In this document: positions 25,537 to 34,253 of the stretch, one piece after another
Position numbering within the stretch: position 1 is the stretch's first letter
Layout of the letters: every line of letters begins with the position of its first letter
Assembly (NCBI RefSeq): GCF_003219815.1
Contig: NZ_QJVD01000002.1
Location: 205,574-269,573 of the forward strand
DNA: 64,000 bases
Source: Arthrobacter livingstonensis
GTDB taxonomy: Bacteria > Actinomycetota > Actinomycetes > Actinomycetales > Micrococcaceae
Direction: 5' to 3'
Translations under genes and position numbers: made by a program
Notes under the pieces: generated by a model
The model's input: the letters and a program-made list of their open reading frames with translations, nothing else
Databases searched by the model: none
What the model was told of the DNA's origin: nothing

Positions 25537-26292
25537 ATGACTAATCCCGTACAGGCACCTGCCCTCGTGGAACTTAAGGCCGTTAACAAGCACTACGGCG
25601 CCCTTCACGTATTGCAGGACATCAACTTGCAAGTCAAAAAGGGTGAGGTGGTGGTCGTCATTGGGCCCTCCGGCTCGGGAAAATCAACGCTCTGCCGCAC
25701 CATCAACCGCCTTGAAACGATTGACGACGGCTCCATCACCATCGAAGGCAAGGAACTGCCCAAGGAGGGCAAGGACCTGGCAACCCTTCGTGCCGACGTC
25801 GGCATGGTCTTCCAGTCCTTTAACTTGTTCGCACACAAGACCATCCTGGAAAACGTGACGCTTGGCCCGATCAAGGTCAAGGGCGTTTCCAAGGCCGACG
25901 CCGACAAGCAGGCACTTGCGCTGTTGGAGCGCGTCGGCGTGGGGCACCAGTCGGCCAAGCTGCCGGCCCAGCTTTCCGGCGGCCAGCAGCAGCGTGTGGC
26001 CATTGCCCGCGCCCTGGCCATGAAGCCCAAGGTAATGCTCTTTGACGAGCCCACCAGCGCCCTGGACCCGGAAATGATCAATGAGGTCCTGGACGTCATG
26101 GTGGAACTGGCCAAGGAAGGCATGACCATGGTGGTGGTCACCCACGAGATGGGCTTTGCGCGCAAGGCCGGCGACAGGGTTGTCTTCATGGCCGATGGGC
26201 AAATCGTGGAGGAAGCCACCCCGGATGAGTTCTTCACCAACCCGCAAAGCGCCCGGGCCAAGGATTTCCTCTCGAAAATCCTGGCCAACTAG
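25537..26292 (+). CDS. gluA: Glutamate ABC transporter ATPase
   Basis: A 251-residue polar-amino-acid-type ABC ATPase. Walker A is GPSGSGKST, the Q-loop is [16 protein letters not shown], the signature [15 protein letters not shown], Walker [14 protein letters not shown] and the H-loop VVTHEMGFA. It energises import through GluC/GluD. It is first in gluABCD, the sodium-independent glutamate uptake operon known from Corynebacterium. The mRNA probably begins at the start codon. Confidence 0.92.
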   Translation: MTNPVQAPALVELKAVNKHYGALHVLQDINLQVKKGEVVVVIGPSGSGKSTLCRTINRLETIDDGSITIEGKELPKEGKDLATLRADVGMVFQSFNLFAHKTILENVTLGPIKVKGVSKADADKQALALLERVGVGHQSAKLPAQLSGGQQQRVAIARALAMKPKVMLFDEPTSALDPEMINEVLDVMVELAKEGMTMVVVTHEMGFARKAGDRVVFMADGQIVEEATPDEFFTNPQSARAKDFLSKILAN

Positions 26293-26370
26293 TCCCCTCA
26301 TTCCAACGATCATCACGCTCGATCATCACTCGCACCTTGCGGCCAGACGGCCGTTTATGAAAGGAATCCC

Positions 26371-27276
26371 ATGAAGAACTTCTTCAATCGAAAGAGCCTC
26401 AGCGTTGCGGCAGTCGTCGCTGCCGCGGCCCTTGCCCTGTCCGGCTGCGGCGGCGGCACCGACTCACCAGGAGGCGGCTCGTCCGACGCCGCAGCCGGCC
26501 CCGCCTTCGAGGTAGCCAAGGATGTCGCCCTGACCGGCAGCCCCACCTTTGACAAGATCAAGTCCTCCGGCGCCATCCGCATTGGCGTCAAGGAAGACCA
26601 GCCCGGCTTGGGCTACCTGGATGCGGCCACGGGCGAGCGCACCGGCTTCGACATTGAGATTGCCACCTGGATGGCGGCATCGCTCGGCATCGCCAAGGAC
26701 AAGATTCAGTTCAAGGCGATCCCGTCCGCCAACCGTGAGTCGGCCCTCGCCAATGGCGATGTGGACCTGTACGTGGGCACTTACTCCATCACGGACAAGC
26801 GCAAGAAGCTCGTCGACTTCGCCGGCCCCTACTTCATCACCGGCCAGGGCCTGCTGGTGAAGAAAGACAACGCGGACATCAAGAGCGAAAAGGACCTGAC
26901 GGGAAAGAACGTTTGCTCCGCCACCGGTTCCACCCCCATCCAGAACATCAAGGAGAACTTCCCGGGGGTAAAAACAACCGAATTCGACATCTACTCCAAG
27001 TGCGTGGATGCTCTTATTGCCGGCACCGTTGATGCTGTAACCACCGACCAGGCCATCCTGCTGGGCTTTGCTTCCCAGCAGCCGGACAAGATCAAGGTGG
27101 TTGGCGAGCCGTTCACGGTTGAGAAGTACGGCATCGGCCTGCCCCTGGGCGACACCGCACTGCAAACCTTCCTGAATAAGACGCTCACCGACGGTGGTGC
27201 CACGTGGACCAAGATCTACGACGACACGCTGGGCAAGTCGGGCACCAAGGTTGAACAGCCCGCGGTTGAAAAGTAA
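26371..27276 (+). CDS. gluB: Glutamate ABC transporter substrate-binding lipoprotein
   Basis: A 301-residue lipoprotein with signal helix (residues 9-25) and lipobox LSGC (lipidated Cys26). The mature protein is a family 3 solute-binding domain: IRIGVKEDQPGLGYLDAATG, GFDIEIATWMAASLGI, YSITDKRKKLVDFAGPYFIT, and two cysteines (NVCSATGST and YSKCVDAL) as in GluB relatives. It captures glutamate outside the membrane. AAAGGAAT lies about 6 bases before the ATG. A stem-loop follows before gluC. Confidence 0.92.
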   Translation: MKNFFNRKSLSVAAVVAAAALALSGCGGGTDSPGGGSSDAAAGPAFEVAKDVALTGSPTFDKIKSSGAIRIGVKEDQPGLGYLDAATGERTGFDIEIATWMAASLGIAKDKIQFKAIPSANRESALANGDVDLYVGTYSITDKRKKLVDFAGPYFITGQGLLVKKDNADIKSEKDLTGKNVCSATGSTPIQNIKENFPGVKTTEFDIYSKCVDALIAGTVDAVTTDQAILLGFASQQPDKIKVVGEPFTVEKYGIGLPLGDTALQTFLNKTLTDGGATWTKIYDDTLGKSGTKVEQPAVEK

Positions 27277-27287
27277 CAACCATTCCT

Positions 27288-27332
27288 AAGTGGTGGTGTT
27301 GCAGCAGCCCGTTCGCCGCAACACCACCACTT
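27288..27332 (+). terminator. Intra-operon hairpin between gluB and gluC
   Basis: AAGTGGTGGTGTTG (27288-27301) pairs perfectly with CAACACCACCACTT (27319-27332) across a 17-base loop. No U-tract follows. It probably stabilises or attenuates the transcript so that the binding protein is made in excess over the permeases. Confidence 0.7.
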
Positions 27333-27367
27333 CGCCCTCTCCAATTCACTGAAAGCGATGCTGCCCT

Positions 27368-28018
27368 GTGAATGTAATTACTGACAACAGCGATCTCTTT
27401 GTCACCGGTTTCAAGAACACCGGCATTTTGTTTGTCATTTCCGCGTTTTTTGCCCTGATCCTGGGCACCATTGTCGCCGGCATGCGTGTTTCACCCGCAC
27501 CGGCCATGCGGGCTGCAGGAACCCTGTACGTCAACGCCGTCCGCAACACGCCGTTGACCCTGATCCTGGCCTTCTTCGCCCTGGGATATCCCAGGCTCGG
27601 ACTGCCGCACATCGATTTCATGAATGCCGCCATCGTCGGCCTCTCGCTTTACACGGCCACGTATGTTTCCGAGGCCATCCGCTCCGGCATCAACACAGTT
27701 TCCGTGGGACAGTCCGAGGCTGCGCGCGCCATCGGCCTGCCGTTCATGCAGACGCTGACCTTGATCGTGCTGCCCCAGGCCTTCCGGTCGGTGCTGCCGC
27801 CACTGTTCAGCGTCTTCATCGCCCTCTTGAAAAACACCACCGTGGCCGCGGGCTTCTCCGTGGCGGAAGCCGGTGCCATCCGCGCCAACCTCAGCGAACG
27901 TGGCGAGCCACTGCTGCCGGGCCTGCTGTGGGTGGCCGTGATCTTTGTCGTGCTGGTGCTGGGCATCCTGACACCGCTGCAACGCTATCTTGAGAAGAAG
28001 TGGAGGGTGGAGCGATGA
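27368..28018 (+). CDS. gluC: Glutamate ABC transporter permease
   Basis: A 216-residue polar-amino-acid permease with about five membrane helices. The EAA loop is SEAARAIGLPFMQTLTLIVLPQA, which docks on the ATPase. The N-terminal block TGFKNTGILFVISAFFALIL is the usual HisM-type beginning. GTG at 27368 is the start. The stop overlaps the gluD start (ATGA at 28015-28018), coupling the two permeases that form the heterodimeric channel. Confidence 0.9.
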   Translation: MNVITDNSDLFVTGFKNTGILFVISAFFALILGTIVAGMRVSPAPAMRAAGTLYVNAVRNTPLTLILAFFALGYPRLGLPHIDFMNAAIVGLSLYTATYVSEAIRSGINTVSVGQSEAARAIGLPFMQTLTLIVLPQAFRSVLPPLFSVFIALLKNTTVAAGFSVAEAGAIRANLSERGEPLLPGLLWVAVIFVVLVLGILTPLQRYLEKKWRVER

Positions 28019-28857
28019 GTTCAGTACTTTTTGACGTGCCCGGCCCCAAGGCCCGCACACGCAACGTTTACTTGAACGTGGCCACCGTCATTGTGGTGGT
28101 CGGCATCATTGCCTTCATCCTCTTCAGGTTTAACGAGTCCGGCCAGTTCACCGCCAAGAAGTGGGAAATCTTCACCTTCCCCCGCGTCCAGCAAATGTTC
28201 CTGACGGTCATCGGGGCCACGCTGAAGGCGTTCGCCGTTGCCGCTGTCGGGAGCCTGGTCCTGGGCATCCTGCTCGCCTTTGGCCGACTCGCGGACTCCA
28301 GATGGGTCCGCCTGCCGTGTTACTGGTTTACGGAGGTGTTCCGGGCCGTTCCGCTGCTGATCCTGATGATGATCATGTACTACGGGCTGCCGTCCGCCGG
28401 CGTGAAGGGCATCACGCCGTTCATCGCCGTCGTGGTCGGTTTGATCCTGTACAACGGCTCGGTCCTGGCCGAGGTTTTCCGTGCCGGCATTGAATCACTC
28501 CCCAAGGGACAGCGCGAGGCCGGGCTCGCCGTCGGCCTGTCCAAGGGCCAGGTGCTGCGCATCATCCTGCTGCCGCAGGCCGTCCGCTCCATGCTTCCGG
28601 TGATCATTTCGCAGCTCGTGGTCATCCTCAAGGACACCGCGCTCGGCTTCCTGATTACGTACAACGAGGTCCTGTACTACGCCAACTTCCTCGGTTCGCA
28701 GGGCCAGTACGGCTCGCCCGTTGTCCCGGCGCTCATGGTCGCGGCCGTGATTTACGTGGGCCTGTGCCTGATCCTCTCCGGCATTGCCAAGTTGGTGGAA
28801 TCCAAGATGTCCTCCCGTGTCAAGGTCGTCAAGACGAAGGTCGGCCTGGCCGGCTAA
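28015..28857 (+). CDS. gluD: Glutamate ABC transporter permease
   Basis: A protein of about 280 residues with a permease domain after a 60-residue N-terminal extension carrying one extra membrane helix (VATVIVVVGIIAFILF). The EAA loop is QREAGLAVGLSKGQVLRIILLPQA. The ATG at 28015 is chosen because it overlaps the gluC stop as ATGA and sits after a GGAGGGTGGAGCG; an in-frame ATG 15 bases upstream is less suited. A long palindromic terminator follows the operon. Confidence 0.9.
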   Translation: MSSVLFDVPGPKARTRNVYLNVATVIVVVGIIAFILFRFNESGQFTAKKWEIFTFPRVQQMFLTVIGATLKAFAVAAVGSLVLGILLAFGRLADSRWVRLPCYWFTEVFRAVPLLILMMIMYYGLPSAGVKGITPFIAVVVGLILYNGSVLAEVFRAGIESLPKGQREAGLAVGLSKGQVLRIILLPQAVRSMLPVIISQLVVILKDTALGFLITYNEVLYYANFLGSQGQYGSPVVPALMVAAVIYVGLCLILSGIAKLVESKMSSRVKVVKTKVGLAG

Positions 28858-28873
28858 GATCCACCAGCCCCCA

Positions 28874-28942
28874 TCTGTGTTGCACTTGTTGGACGAAAAT
28901 GACCCGATTTCAGGGTTTTTCGTCCAACAAGTGCAACACAGA
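28874..28942. repeat. Dispersed palindrome, copy 2 (bidirectional terminator)
   Basis: Arms 28874-28899 and 28917-28942 are a perfect 26-bp inverted repeat ending in AAAA/TTTT around a 17-base loop. The arms match copy 1 at 14638-14708. It separates the convergent gluD and dapE genes. Confidence 0.85.
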
Positions 28943-28955
28943 ATTCGTTAAGAGG

Positions 28956-30095
28956 CTACGCCAGCCAGCGGGTGAGGGAGGCGAGGCAGGCGCGGATGGC
29001 GTCCGCGGCCACGTGCTCGTTGTCACTGTGGGCCAGGAGGGGATCGCCCGGGCCGAAGTTCACTGCCGGGATGCCGATCTCGCCCAACCGCGCCACGTCG
29101 GTCCAGCCGTACTTGGGCAGTGGCTCGCGTCCCACTGCCGCGACAAATGAAGCCGCCGCAGGCGCGGTGAGCCCGGGACGGGCGCCGGCGGAGGAGTCCG
29201 TGCGCACCAGGTCGAAGCCGGTCAGCAGTTCGCGGACGTGGGCCTCCGCCTGCTCCGGCGTCTTGTCGGGGGCAAAGCGGTAGTTGATCTCCACCACGCA
29301 GGCGTCCGGGATCACGTTGCCGGCCGTGCCGCCGTGGATTTTCACGGCGTTCATGGATTCGCGGTAGTCCAGGCCGTCCACGTCCACCGTGGCGGGTTCG
29401 TAGGCCGCCAGCCGGGAAAGTATGGGCGCGGCGGCATGGATTGCGTTCTCGCCCATCCATGCCCGTGCCGAGTGGGCCGCCAGCCCACGGGTGGTCGCCT
29501 CAAACCGGATGGTGCCGTTGCAGCCGCCCTCCACCGTGCCGTTGGTGGGTTCGAGCAGGATGCCAAAGTCGGCGTCGAGCAGGTCCCGATTCTCGCGGAC
29601 CAGGCGGCCCAGCCCGCTCTTGGCGGCGGCCACTTCCTCGTGGTCGTAAAAGATGAACGTCACGTCCTTGACGGGCTCGGGCACAGTGGCCGCAATGGCC
29701 AGCTGCACCGCAACACCCCCCTTCATGTCCGTGGCGCCGCGCCCGTACAGTACGTCCCCCTCCCAGGAGCTGGGAACCGTGCCGCGGGAACCAGGCGTGG
29801 TGGGCAGCGGGACGGTGTCCAGGTGTCCGGCCAAAATGACCCGCTCTGCCCGTCCCAGCGAGGTCCGGGCGACCACGGAGTCGCCGTTGCGCGTGACTTC
29901 CAGGTGCGGCAGGGACCGCAGGGCGGCTTCCACTGCGTCGGCGAGCACGGTCTCATTGCCGGAGACGCTTTCAATGTCCATGATGGCCGCCGTGAGTGCG
30001 GCCACGTCCTGCGTCAGGTCCAGGACCGGGGGCACGGCTGTTTCGGGCGCAATGGTGCGGGATGCGGAAGGGGTGGTGTCGTCGTCGTTAGTCAC
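28956..30095 (-). CDS. dapE: Succinyl-diaminopimelate desuccinylase
   Basis: A 379-residue M20 metallopeptidase-family enzyme. Metal ligands are visible in AGHLDTVPLP (His and Asp), GRGATDMKGGVAVQLA (bridging Asp), FYDHEEVAAAKSGLG (catalytic Glu-Glu) and the late His in LLAHSDNEHVAADAI. It hydrolyses N-succinyl-L,L-diaminopimelate to L,L-diaminopimelate in the succinylase lysine/DAP pathway, which also needs DapD and DapC from this window. GTG at 30095 lies 6 bases after TAAGCT, so it is probably leaderless. Convergent with gluD. Confidence 0.92.
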   Translation of the reverse strand: MTNDDDTTPSASRTIAPETAVPPVLDLTQDVAALTAAIMDIESVSGNETVLADAVEAALRSLPHLEVTRNGDSVVARTSLGRAERVILAGHLDTVPLPTTPGSRGTVPSSWEGDVLYGRGATDMKGGVAVQLAIAATVPEPVKDVTFIFYDHEEVAAAKSGLGRLVRENRDLLDADFGILLEPTNGTVEGGCNGTIRFEATTRGLAAHSARAWMGENAIHAAAPILSRLAAYEPATVDVDGLDYRESMNAVKIHGGTAGNVIPDACVVEINYRFAPDKTPEQAEAHVRELLTGFDLVRTDSSAGARPGLTAPAAASFVAAVGREPLPKYGWTDVARLGEIGIPAVNFGPGDPLLAHSDNEHVAADAIRACLASLTRWLA

Positions 30096-30101
30096 CGGCC
30101 C

Positions 30102-30107
30102 AGCTTA
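30102..30107 (-). promoter_or_regulatory. Leaderless -10 box for dapE
   Basis: TAAGCT on the minus strand, 6 bases before the GTG at 30095. Confidence 0.5.
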
Positions 30108-30279
30108 CGGGGGCAGGCAAGGGGAAAAGTTTCTCCGCCTACTTCCAATCCGGATGCAGCGATGTTCCGAAGTACTCCCTGACAGCCCGCACCGCCCTGA
30201 AACACCAAGCAACACCGGGTGAATCGGCGGCAAGGGAAGCAAGTGGAAACCATCCGCTTTCAAGGCACGGAGAACCATC

Positions 30280-30948
30280 ATGAATGCAACCAAGAAGTTT
30301 GGCACCCGCAAGAGCCTCAGCCTCGGCATGGGCCTCCTTGCCATTACGGCGATGGGCCTGACCGCCTGCAGCGGCGGCACCACCGCCTCACCTGCAACGT
30401 CAGAAGCACCCATGGCAACTTCCGCCGCCGCTTCCCCCATGGCCGCTGCCGGCGATTTGGTGGGCCCGGGCTGTGCCGCCTACGCTGCAGCCGTTCCGAG
30501 CGGTGCGGGCTCAGTCTCCGGCATGGCCGCCGACCCGGTCGCCACGGCCGCCTCGAACAATCCGCTGCTGAAGACCCTGACCGCCGCTGTGTCCGGGAAG
30601 CTGAACAAGGACGTGAACCTGGTGGACACCCTGAACTCAGGCCAGTTCACCGTCTTCGCCCCCGTCGATGACGCCTTCGCCAAGATCCCGGCGGCCACCA
30701 TTGACGGGCTGAAGACGGATTCCAAGACGCTGACGTCCATCCTGACCTACCACGTGGTCCCCGGCCAGCTGGCTCCGTCCAAGATCGACGGCGAGCACGC
30801 CACGGCGGAAGGCAGCACACTCAAGGTTGAGGGCAGCGGCGACAACATGACGGTCAACGGAGCCAAGGTGATCTGTGGCGGGGTCAAGACGGCGAACGCC
30901 ACCGTTTACCTCATCGACACCGTCCTGATGCCGCCGGCCAAGAAGTAG
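30280..30948 (+). CDS. Fasciclin (FAS1) domain lipoprotein, MPT83-like
   Basis: A 222-residue lipoprotein with signal helix and lipobox LTAC (Cys30), a Ser/Ala/Thr linker, then one FAS1 domain: [35 protein letters not shown] (H1 motif), [10 protein letters not shown] (the conserved YHVVPG) and [11 protein letters not shown]. Architecture and length match mycobacterial MPT70/MPT83, which are the main SigK targets there. The sigK-rskA pair follows 48 bases downstream, so this is the likely controlled surface protein. GGAGAA lies 6 bases before the ATG. Confidence 0.88.
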   Translation: MNATKKFGTRKSLSLGMGLLAITAMGLTACSGGTTASPATSEAPMATSAAASPMAAAGDLVGPGCAAYAAAVPSGAGSVSGMAADPVATAASNNPLLKTLTAAVSGKLNKDVNLVDTLNSGQFTVFAPVDDAFAKIPAATIDGLKTDSKTLTSILTYHVVPGQLAPSKIDGEHATAEGSTLKVEGSGDNMTVNGAKVICGGVKTANATVYLIDTVLMPPAKK

Positions 30949-30996
30949 CCGGCAAGCCCTTCATCGCTTGCAACACGAAGTGTAAGGATACGCATC

Positions 30997-31608
30997 ATGG
31001 TCGGTGATCGTGGCAAGGTAGATACCATGCGCTTACCTTGGTTGCGGTCGGTGGAGCCATTGGCGCCATCAACCCATGAAGACCTGATCCGCCTCGTCGC
31101 CCTCGGCGACGAGGCGGCCTTCGAAGAACTTTACGATGAAGTATCATCCCGCGTTTTTGGCTTGGTGCGGCGCGTGGTCCGCGACCCTGCGCAAAGCCAG
31201 GAAGTCACCCAGGAAGTATTTCTGGATATCTGGCAGCAGGCGGCCCGCTTTGATGCGGACAGGGGGCGGGCAATGTCTTGGATATTGGTAATTGCCCACC
31301 GCCGTGCCGTGGACCGGGTTCGAGCCAGCCAGGCCAGCATGGACAGGGACCTGCGTCAGGGCATCAAGGAGTACCAGGAAAGTTACGACGACGTCGCGGA
31401 CACCGTGGAAACCCAAATGGAATCCGAACGGGTCCAAAGGGCGTTGAAGACGTTGACCGGCCCCCAAGAGGAAGCCATTCGATTGGCTTACTATGGCGGC
31501 TATACCCACCAGGAAGTGGCGGAGCTGCTTAAAATCCCGGTGGGTACCGTCAAAACCAGAATTCGCGATGGAATGATCAGACTCAGGGACAGGTTAGGAG
31601 TGGCGTGA
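30997..31608 (+). CDS. sigK: ECF RNA polymerase sigma factor SigK
   Basis: A 203-residue ECF sigma factor. Region 2 is DEAAFEELYDEVSSRVFGLV through EVTQEVFLDIWQQAARFDAD and GRAMSWILVIAHRRAVDRVR; region 4 is LTGPQEEAIRLAYYGGYTHQ and LKIPVGTVKTRIRDGMIRLR. These are SigK-type sequences. The TGA stop overlaps the rskA ATG by one base. In M. tuberculosis SigK is held by the membrane anti-sigma RskA and drives mpt70/mpt83; the linked FAS1 gene points to the same logic. AAGGA lies about 9 bases before the ATG; a second ATG at 31027 is possible. Confidence 0.9.
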   Translation: MVGDRGKVDTMRLPWLRSVEPLAPSTHEDLIRLVALGDEAAFEELYDEVSSRVFGLVRRVVRDPAQSQEVTQEVFLDIWQQAARFDADRGRAMSWILVIAHRRAVDRVRASQASMDRDLRQGIKEYQESYDDVADTVETQMESERVQRALKTLTGPQEEAIRLAYYGGYTHQEVAELLKIPVGTVKTRIRDGMIRLRDRLGVA

Positions 31609-32405
31609 TGGAAAATCAATTGCATTTGCTGACCGGCGCCTACGCCCTCAACGCCGTCACCGCTGCCGAACGTGCGGACTTTGAACGTCACGCGCTGGGC
31701 AATCCGGAGACCCGCGACGAGGTCCGCAGCCTCAGTGAGACCGCGGCCCTGCTCGCCTACGGCACGCCCACTGAAGTTCCGCCGCCTGAGCTCAAGGCCA
31801 ATGTCATGGCCGCCATCCGCAACACCCGCCAGCTTCCGGCCTCGTCCGTTGTCCGGGACATCTCCTCCGCCCGGGGCACTTCCCCGCAATCCCGCAGGGC
31901 CTCCCAGTCGCGACGGCACTGGAATCCGGCGGTGGCAGCAGCAGCTGCACTGGTCCTGGTGGGCGGAGTGGGGCTCGGCGGATGGGCCATGGGCCAGTCC
32001 GCCGGCCACAAGGGCCTGGAACAACAGGTCGCCGTGGCACAGGCGCAGCAAGCCAGGCAGGCGGCCCTGCTGGCCATCATGGCCGCCCCCGACGCGAAGA
32101 TCGCGACCACCTCGATAGCCGACGGCGGAACCGTAACCGTTGCCTCCTCGGGCAAGGTCAACCAGGCGGCCGTCATGGCCAGCGGTCTGCCGGTCCTGCC
32201 CACCGGGAAGACCTACGAACTCTGGTTCATTTCCGCCACGGGCGCAGTCCCTGCTGGGCTGATGCCGGGCGCCACGGGAACGGCCGCCGCCATGCAGGTC
32301 CTCAATGGGGAGCTGGGAGGCGCCACCCATGTTGGCATCACGGTGGAGCCCGACGGCGGTTCCCCGAAGCCGACCACCACCCCCATTCTGGTGCAATCCG
32401 TCTAG
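31608..32405 (+). CDS. rskA: Anti-sigma-K factor RskA
   Basis: A protein of about 265 residues. The N-terminal cytosolic domain (HLLTGAYALNAVTAAERADF) is the ASD region that binds the sigma factor. One membrane helix follows (about residues 106-128, NPAVAAAAALVLVGGVGLGG), and an extracytoplasmic RskA domain ends in YELWFISATGAVPAGLMPG and GATHVGITVEPDGGSP. It should hold SigK inactive until membrane proteolysis. TAGGAG lies 6 bases before the ATG at 31608, which overlaps the sigK stop. A strong hairpin terminates the operon. Confidence 0.9.
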   Translation: MENQLHLLTGAYALNAVTAAERADFERHALGNPETRDEVRSLSETAALLAYGTPTEVPPPELKANVMAAIRNTRQLPASSVVRDISSARGTSPQSRRASQSRRHWNPAVAAAAALVLVGGVGLGGWAMGQSAGHKGLEQQVAVAQAQQARQAALLAIMAAPDAKIATTSIADGGTVTVASSGKVNQAAVMASGLPVLPTGKTYELWFISATGAVPAGLMPGATGTAAAMQVLNGELGGATHVGITVEPDGGSPKPTTTPILVQSV

Positions 32406-32422
32406 GGCGCTGCGGACAAAGA

Positions 32423-32466
32423 ATGACTAACGGTGGATCTCCGCAAGGACGTCCACCGTTAGTCAT
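32423..32466 (+). terminator. Hairpin terminator after rskA
   Basis: A perfect 15-bp inverted repeat (ATGACTAACGGTGGA and complement) flanks a 14-base loop, 18 bases after the rskA stop. No T-tract follows. Confidence 0.75.
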
Positions 32467-32595
32467 CCGTGAGTTCCTGTCCGCAAGGTCCGATCGGTTG
32501 CTTCCAATCCGCGGGGCGTCCGGCTCCGAAGTACAGGCTAGAACAGCTGCCAGCCCGAGAGGCGGTAGCGGCAAAACCGTCCTGAGGAGCCCGTC

Positions 32596-34182
32596 ATGGG
32601 AAAACGCAGCAAGAGCACGGCACCGGGCCACGCAGTGAACGGCCGTCGCGGGATTCTGGCCGGAGCGGCCACGGGCGTCATAGCCGCAGGCGTGTTGTTT
32701 GCCGTGGCAGAACTGCTGTCCGCATTCTTTGGCTCGGTCTCGTCCCCCCTCACCTCGGTGGGGTCGACATTCATCGACTTCACTCCCGCGTGGATGAAGA
32801 ACTTCGCCATCGCCACCTTTGGCACCAATGACAAAACGGTGCTGCTGCTTTCCATGGCGGTGGCCGCGGTCGTCCTGTCGGCCGTGGCCGGCGTGGTTGC
32901 GCGGAAGCGGTTCGCCGCCGGCGCAAGCCTGGTGGGCGCCTTCGCCGTCGTCATGGCCGCCTGCATCGTCACCCGGTCCGGAGCCACAGTCCTCGACCTG
33001 GTTCCGCTGCTGGCAGGCACGGTGGCCGGGCTGTGGGCGTTGCGGTACCTCACCAGGGCAGGCCGGACGGCGGCAACGGCACCGTTCGACGCCGGCAATT
33101 CCGCCCCGCTTCCCAGTCGCCGCGCGTTCCTGGTGCGCTCGGCACTCGTGGCCGGCGCCGCCGTCGTCGTCGGGGTCGGCGCGAATGTGCTCTCCACGGC
33201 CCGCAACACGGCACGGCAGGTCCGTGATGCACTGAGGCTCCCCGCTCCCAAGGTCAAAGCCCGCGACTTGCCGTCGGGCGTCCAGGCTGCGGTCAACGGC
33301 GTGACCCCCTTTGTCACTCCCAACGCCGATTTTTACCGCATTGACACTGCCCTGGTTGTCCCCGAGCTGGACCCCAGCCAATGGCAGCTGCGCGTCCACG
33401 GGATGGTGGACAACGAGTTCACCCTGTCCTTCGACGAACTGCTCGCCGCCGATCTGGTGGAGACGTATGTGACGTTGACCTGCGTATCCAACGTGGTGGG
33501 CGGCAACCTTGCCGGCAATGCCAAATGGCTCGGCTACCCGCTGCGCGAGGTGCTGGCCCGGGCCAAGCCGAAGGCCGGGGCGGACATGGTCCTGTCCACG
33601 AGCTCCGACGGATTCAGCGCCTCCACCCCGCTGCCCGTGTTGCAGGACAACCGCGATGCCCTTCTTGCCGTGGGCATGAACGGCGAACCGCTGCCCCTGG
33701 AACACGGCTTCCCCGTGCGCATGGTGGTTCCCGGCTTGTACGGCTTTGTCTCGGCCACCAAATGGGTGGTGGACCTGGAGGTGACCACCTTCGCCGAAAA
33801 GGCAGGCTACTGGACATCCCGGGGATGGTCGTCGCACGGCCCCATCAAGACTGCGTCCCGCGTGGAGGTGCCGCGCGCGCTGGGGCGCGTTCCGGCCGGC
33901 AAGGTGGGCATCGGCGGCAGCGCCTGGGCCCAGCAGCGGGGCATTTCCAAGGTGGAAATCCAGCTCGACAACGGTGCCTGGCAGCCGGCAACCCTAGCTG
34001 CCGAAGCGTCCGTGGACACCTGGCGTCAGTGGTCGTACCTGTGGGAGGGGGCCACGGCTGGCTCCCACAATGTCCGGGTTCGCGCCTATGACACGGACGG
34101 CACCCTGCAGATTGAAAAGCAGGCCCCGCCGGAGCCCGACGGCTCCTCCGGTTGGCACTCCATCACGTTCACCGTGGTGTAG
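32596..34182 (+). CDS. Membrane-anchored molybdopterin oxidoreductase (sulfite oxidase family)
   Basis: A 528-residue protein. Residues 1-155 hold four membrane helices (about 19-44, 81-102, 107-125, 132-151). A twin-arginine-like SRRAFL at 174-179 precedes a fifth helix (178-199). The rest is a sulfite-oxidase-fold domain: WQLRVHGMVDNEFTLSFDEL, then TLTCVSNVVGGNLAGNAKW with Cys296 as the likely Mo ligand, and VPGLYGFVSATKWVVDLEV, ending in an Ig-like dimerisation domain. The electron acceptor and substrate are unknown. It follows sigK-rskA after a terminator and has its own GAGGAG 6 bases before the ATG. Confidence 0.87.
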   Translation: MGKRSKSTAPGHAVNGRRGILAGAATGVIAAGVLFAVAELLSAFFGSVSSPLTSVGSTFIDFTPAWMKNFAIATFGTNDKTVLLLSMAVAAVVLSAVAGVVARKRFAAGASLVGAFAVVMAACIVTRSGATVLDLVPLLAGTVAGLWALRYLTRAGRTAATAPFDAGNSAPLPSRRAFLVRSALVAGAAVVVGVGANVLSTARNTARQVRDALRLPAPKVKARDLPSGVQAAVNGVTPFVTPNADFYRIDTALVVPELDPSQWQLRVHGMVDNEFTLSFDELLAADLVETYVTLTCVSNVVGGNLAGNAKWLGYPLREVLARAKPKAGADMVLSTSSDGFSASTPLPVLQDNRDALLAVGMNGEPLPLEHGFPVRMVVPGLYGFVSATKWVVDLEVTTFAEKAGYWTSRGWSSHGPIKTASRVEVPRALGRVPAGKVGIGGSAWAQQRGISKVEIQLDNGAWQPATLAAEASVDTWRQWSYLWEGATAGSHNVRVRAYDTDGTLQIEKQAPPEPDGSSGWHSITFTVV

Positions 34183-34241
34183 ACCGCGGGCTGTCCGCCC
34201 AGGCGGGCCGGCGTCATTTTCTAAGGTGCCCGCCCGCTCGA

Positions 34242-34247
34242 TAGACT
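34242..34247 (+). promoter_or_regulatory. Leaderless -10 box for dapD
   Basis: TAGACT lies 6 bases before the ATG at 34254, and no Shine-Dalgarno sequence is visible. Confidence 0.5.
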
Positions 34248-34253
34248 TCATGC

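Noticed and set aside
24636-25589. Long form of the LOG-family gene starting at 25589
   Set aside because: The first 61 codons overlap the gluA promoter and start and have unusual composition; the -10 box before 25406 supports the shorter form.
30240-31000. SigK-type promoters (CCATCC...CGAAT) upstream of FAS1 and sigK
   Set aside because: A CCATCC occurs before the FAS1 gene, but no convincing -10 partner at the right distance was seen, nor any shared motif before sigK.
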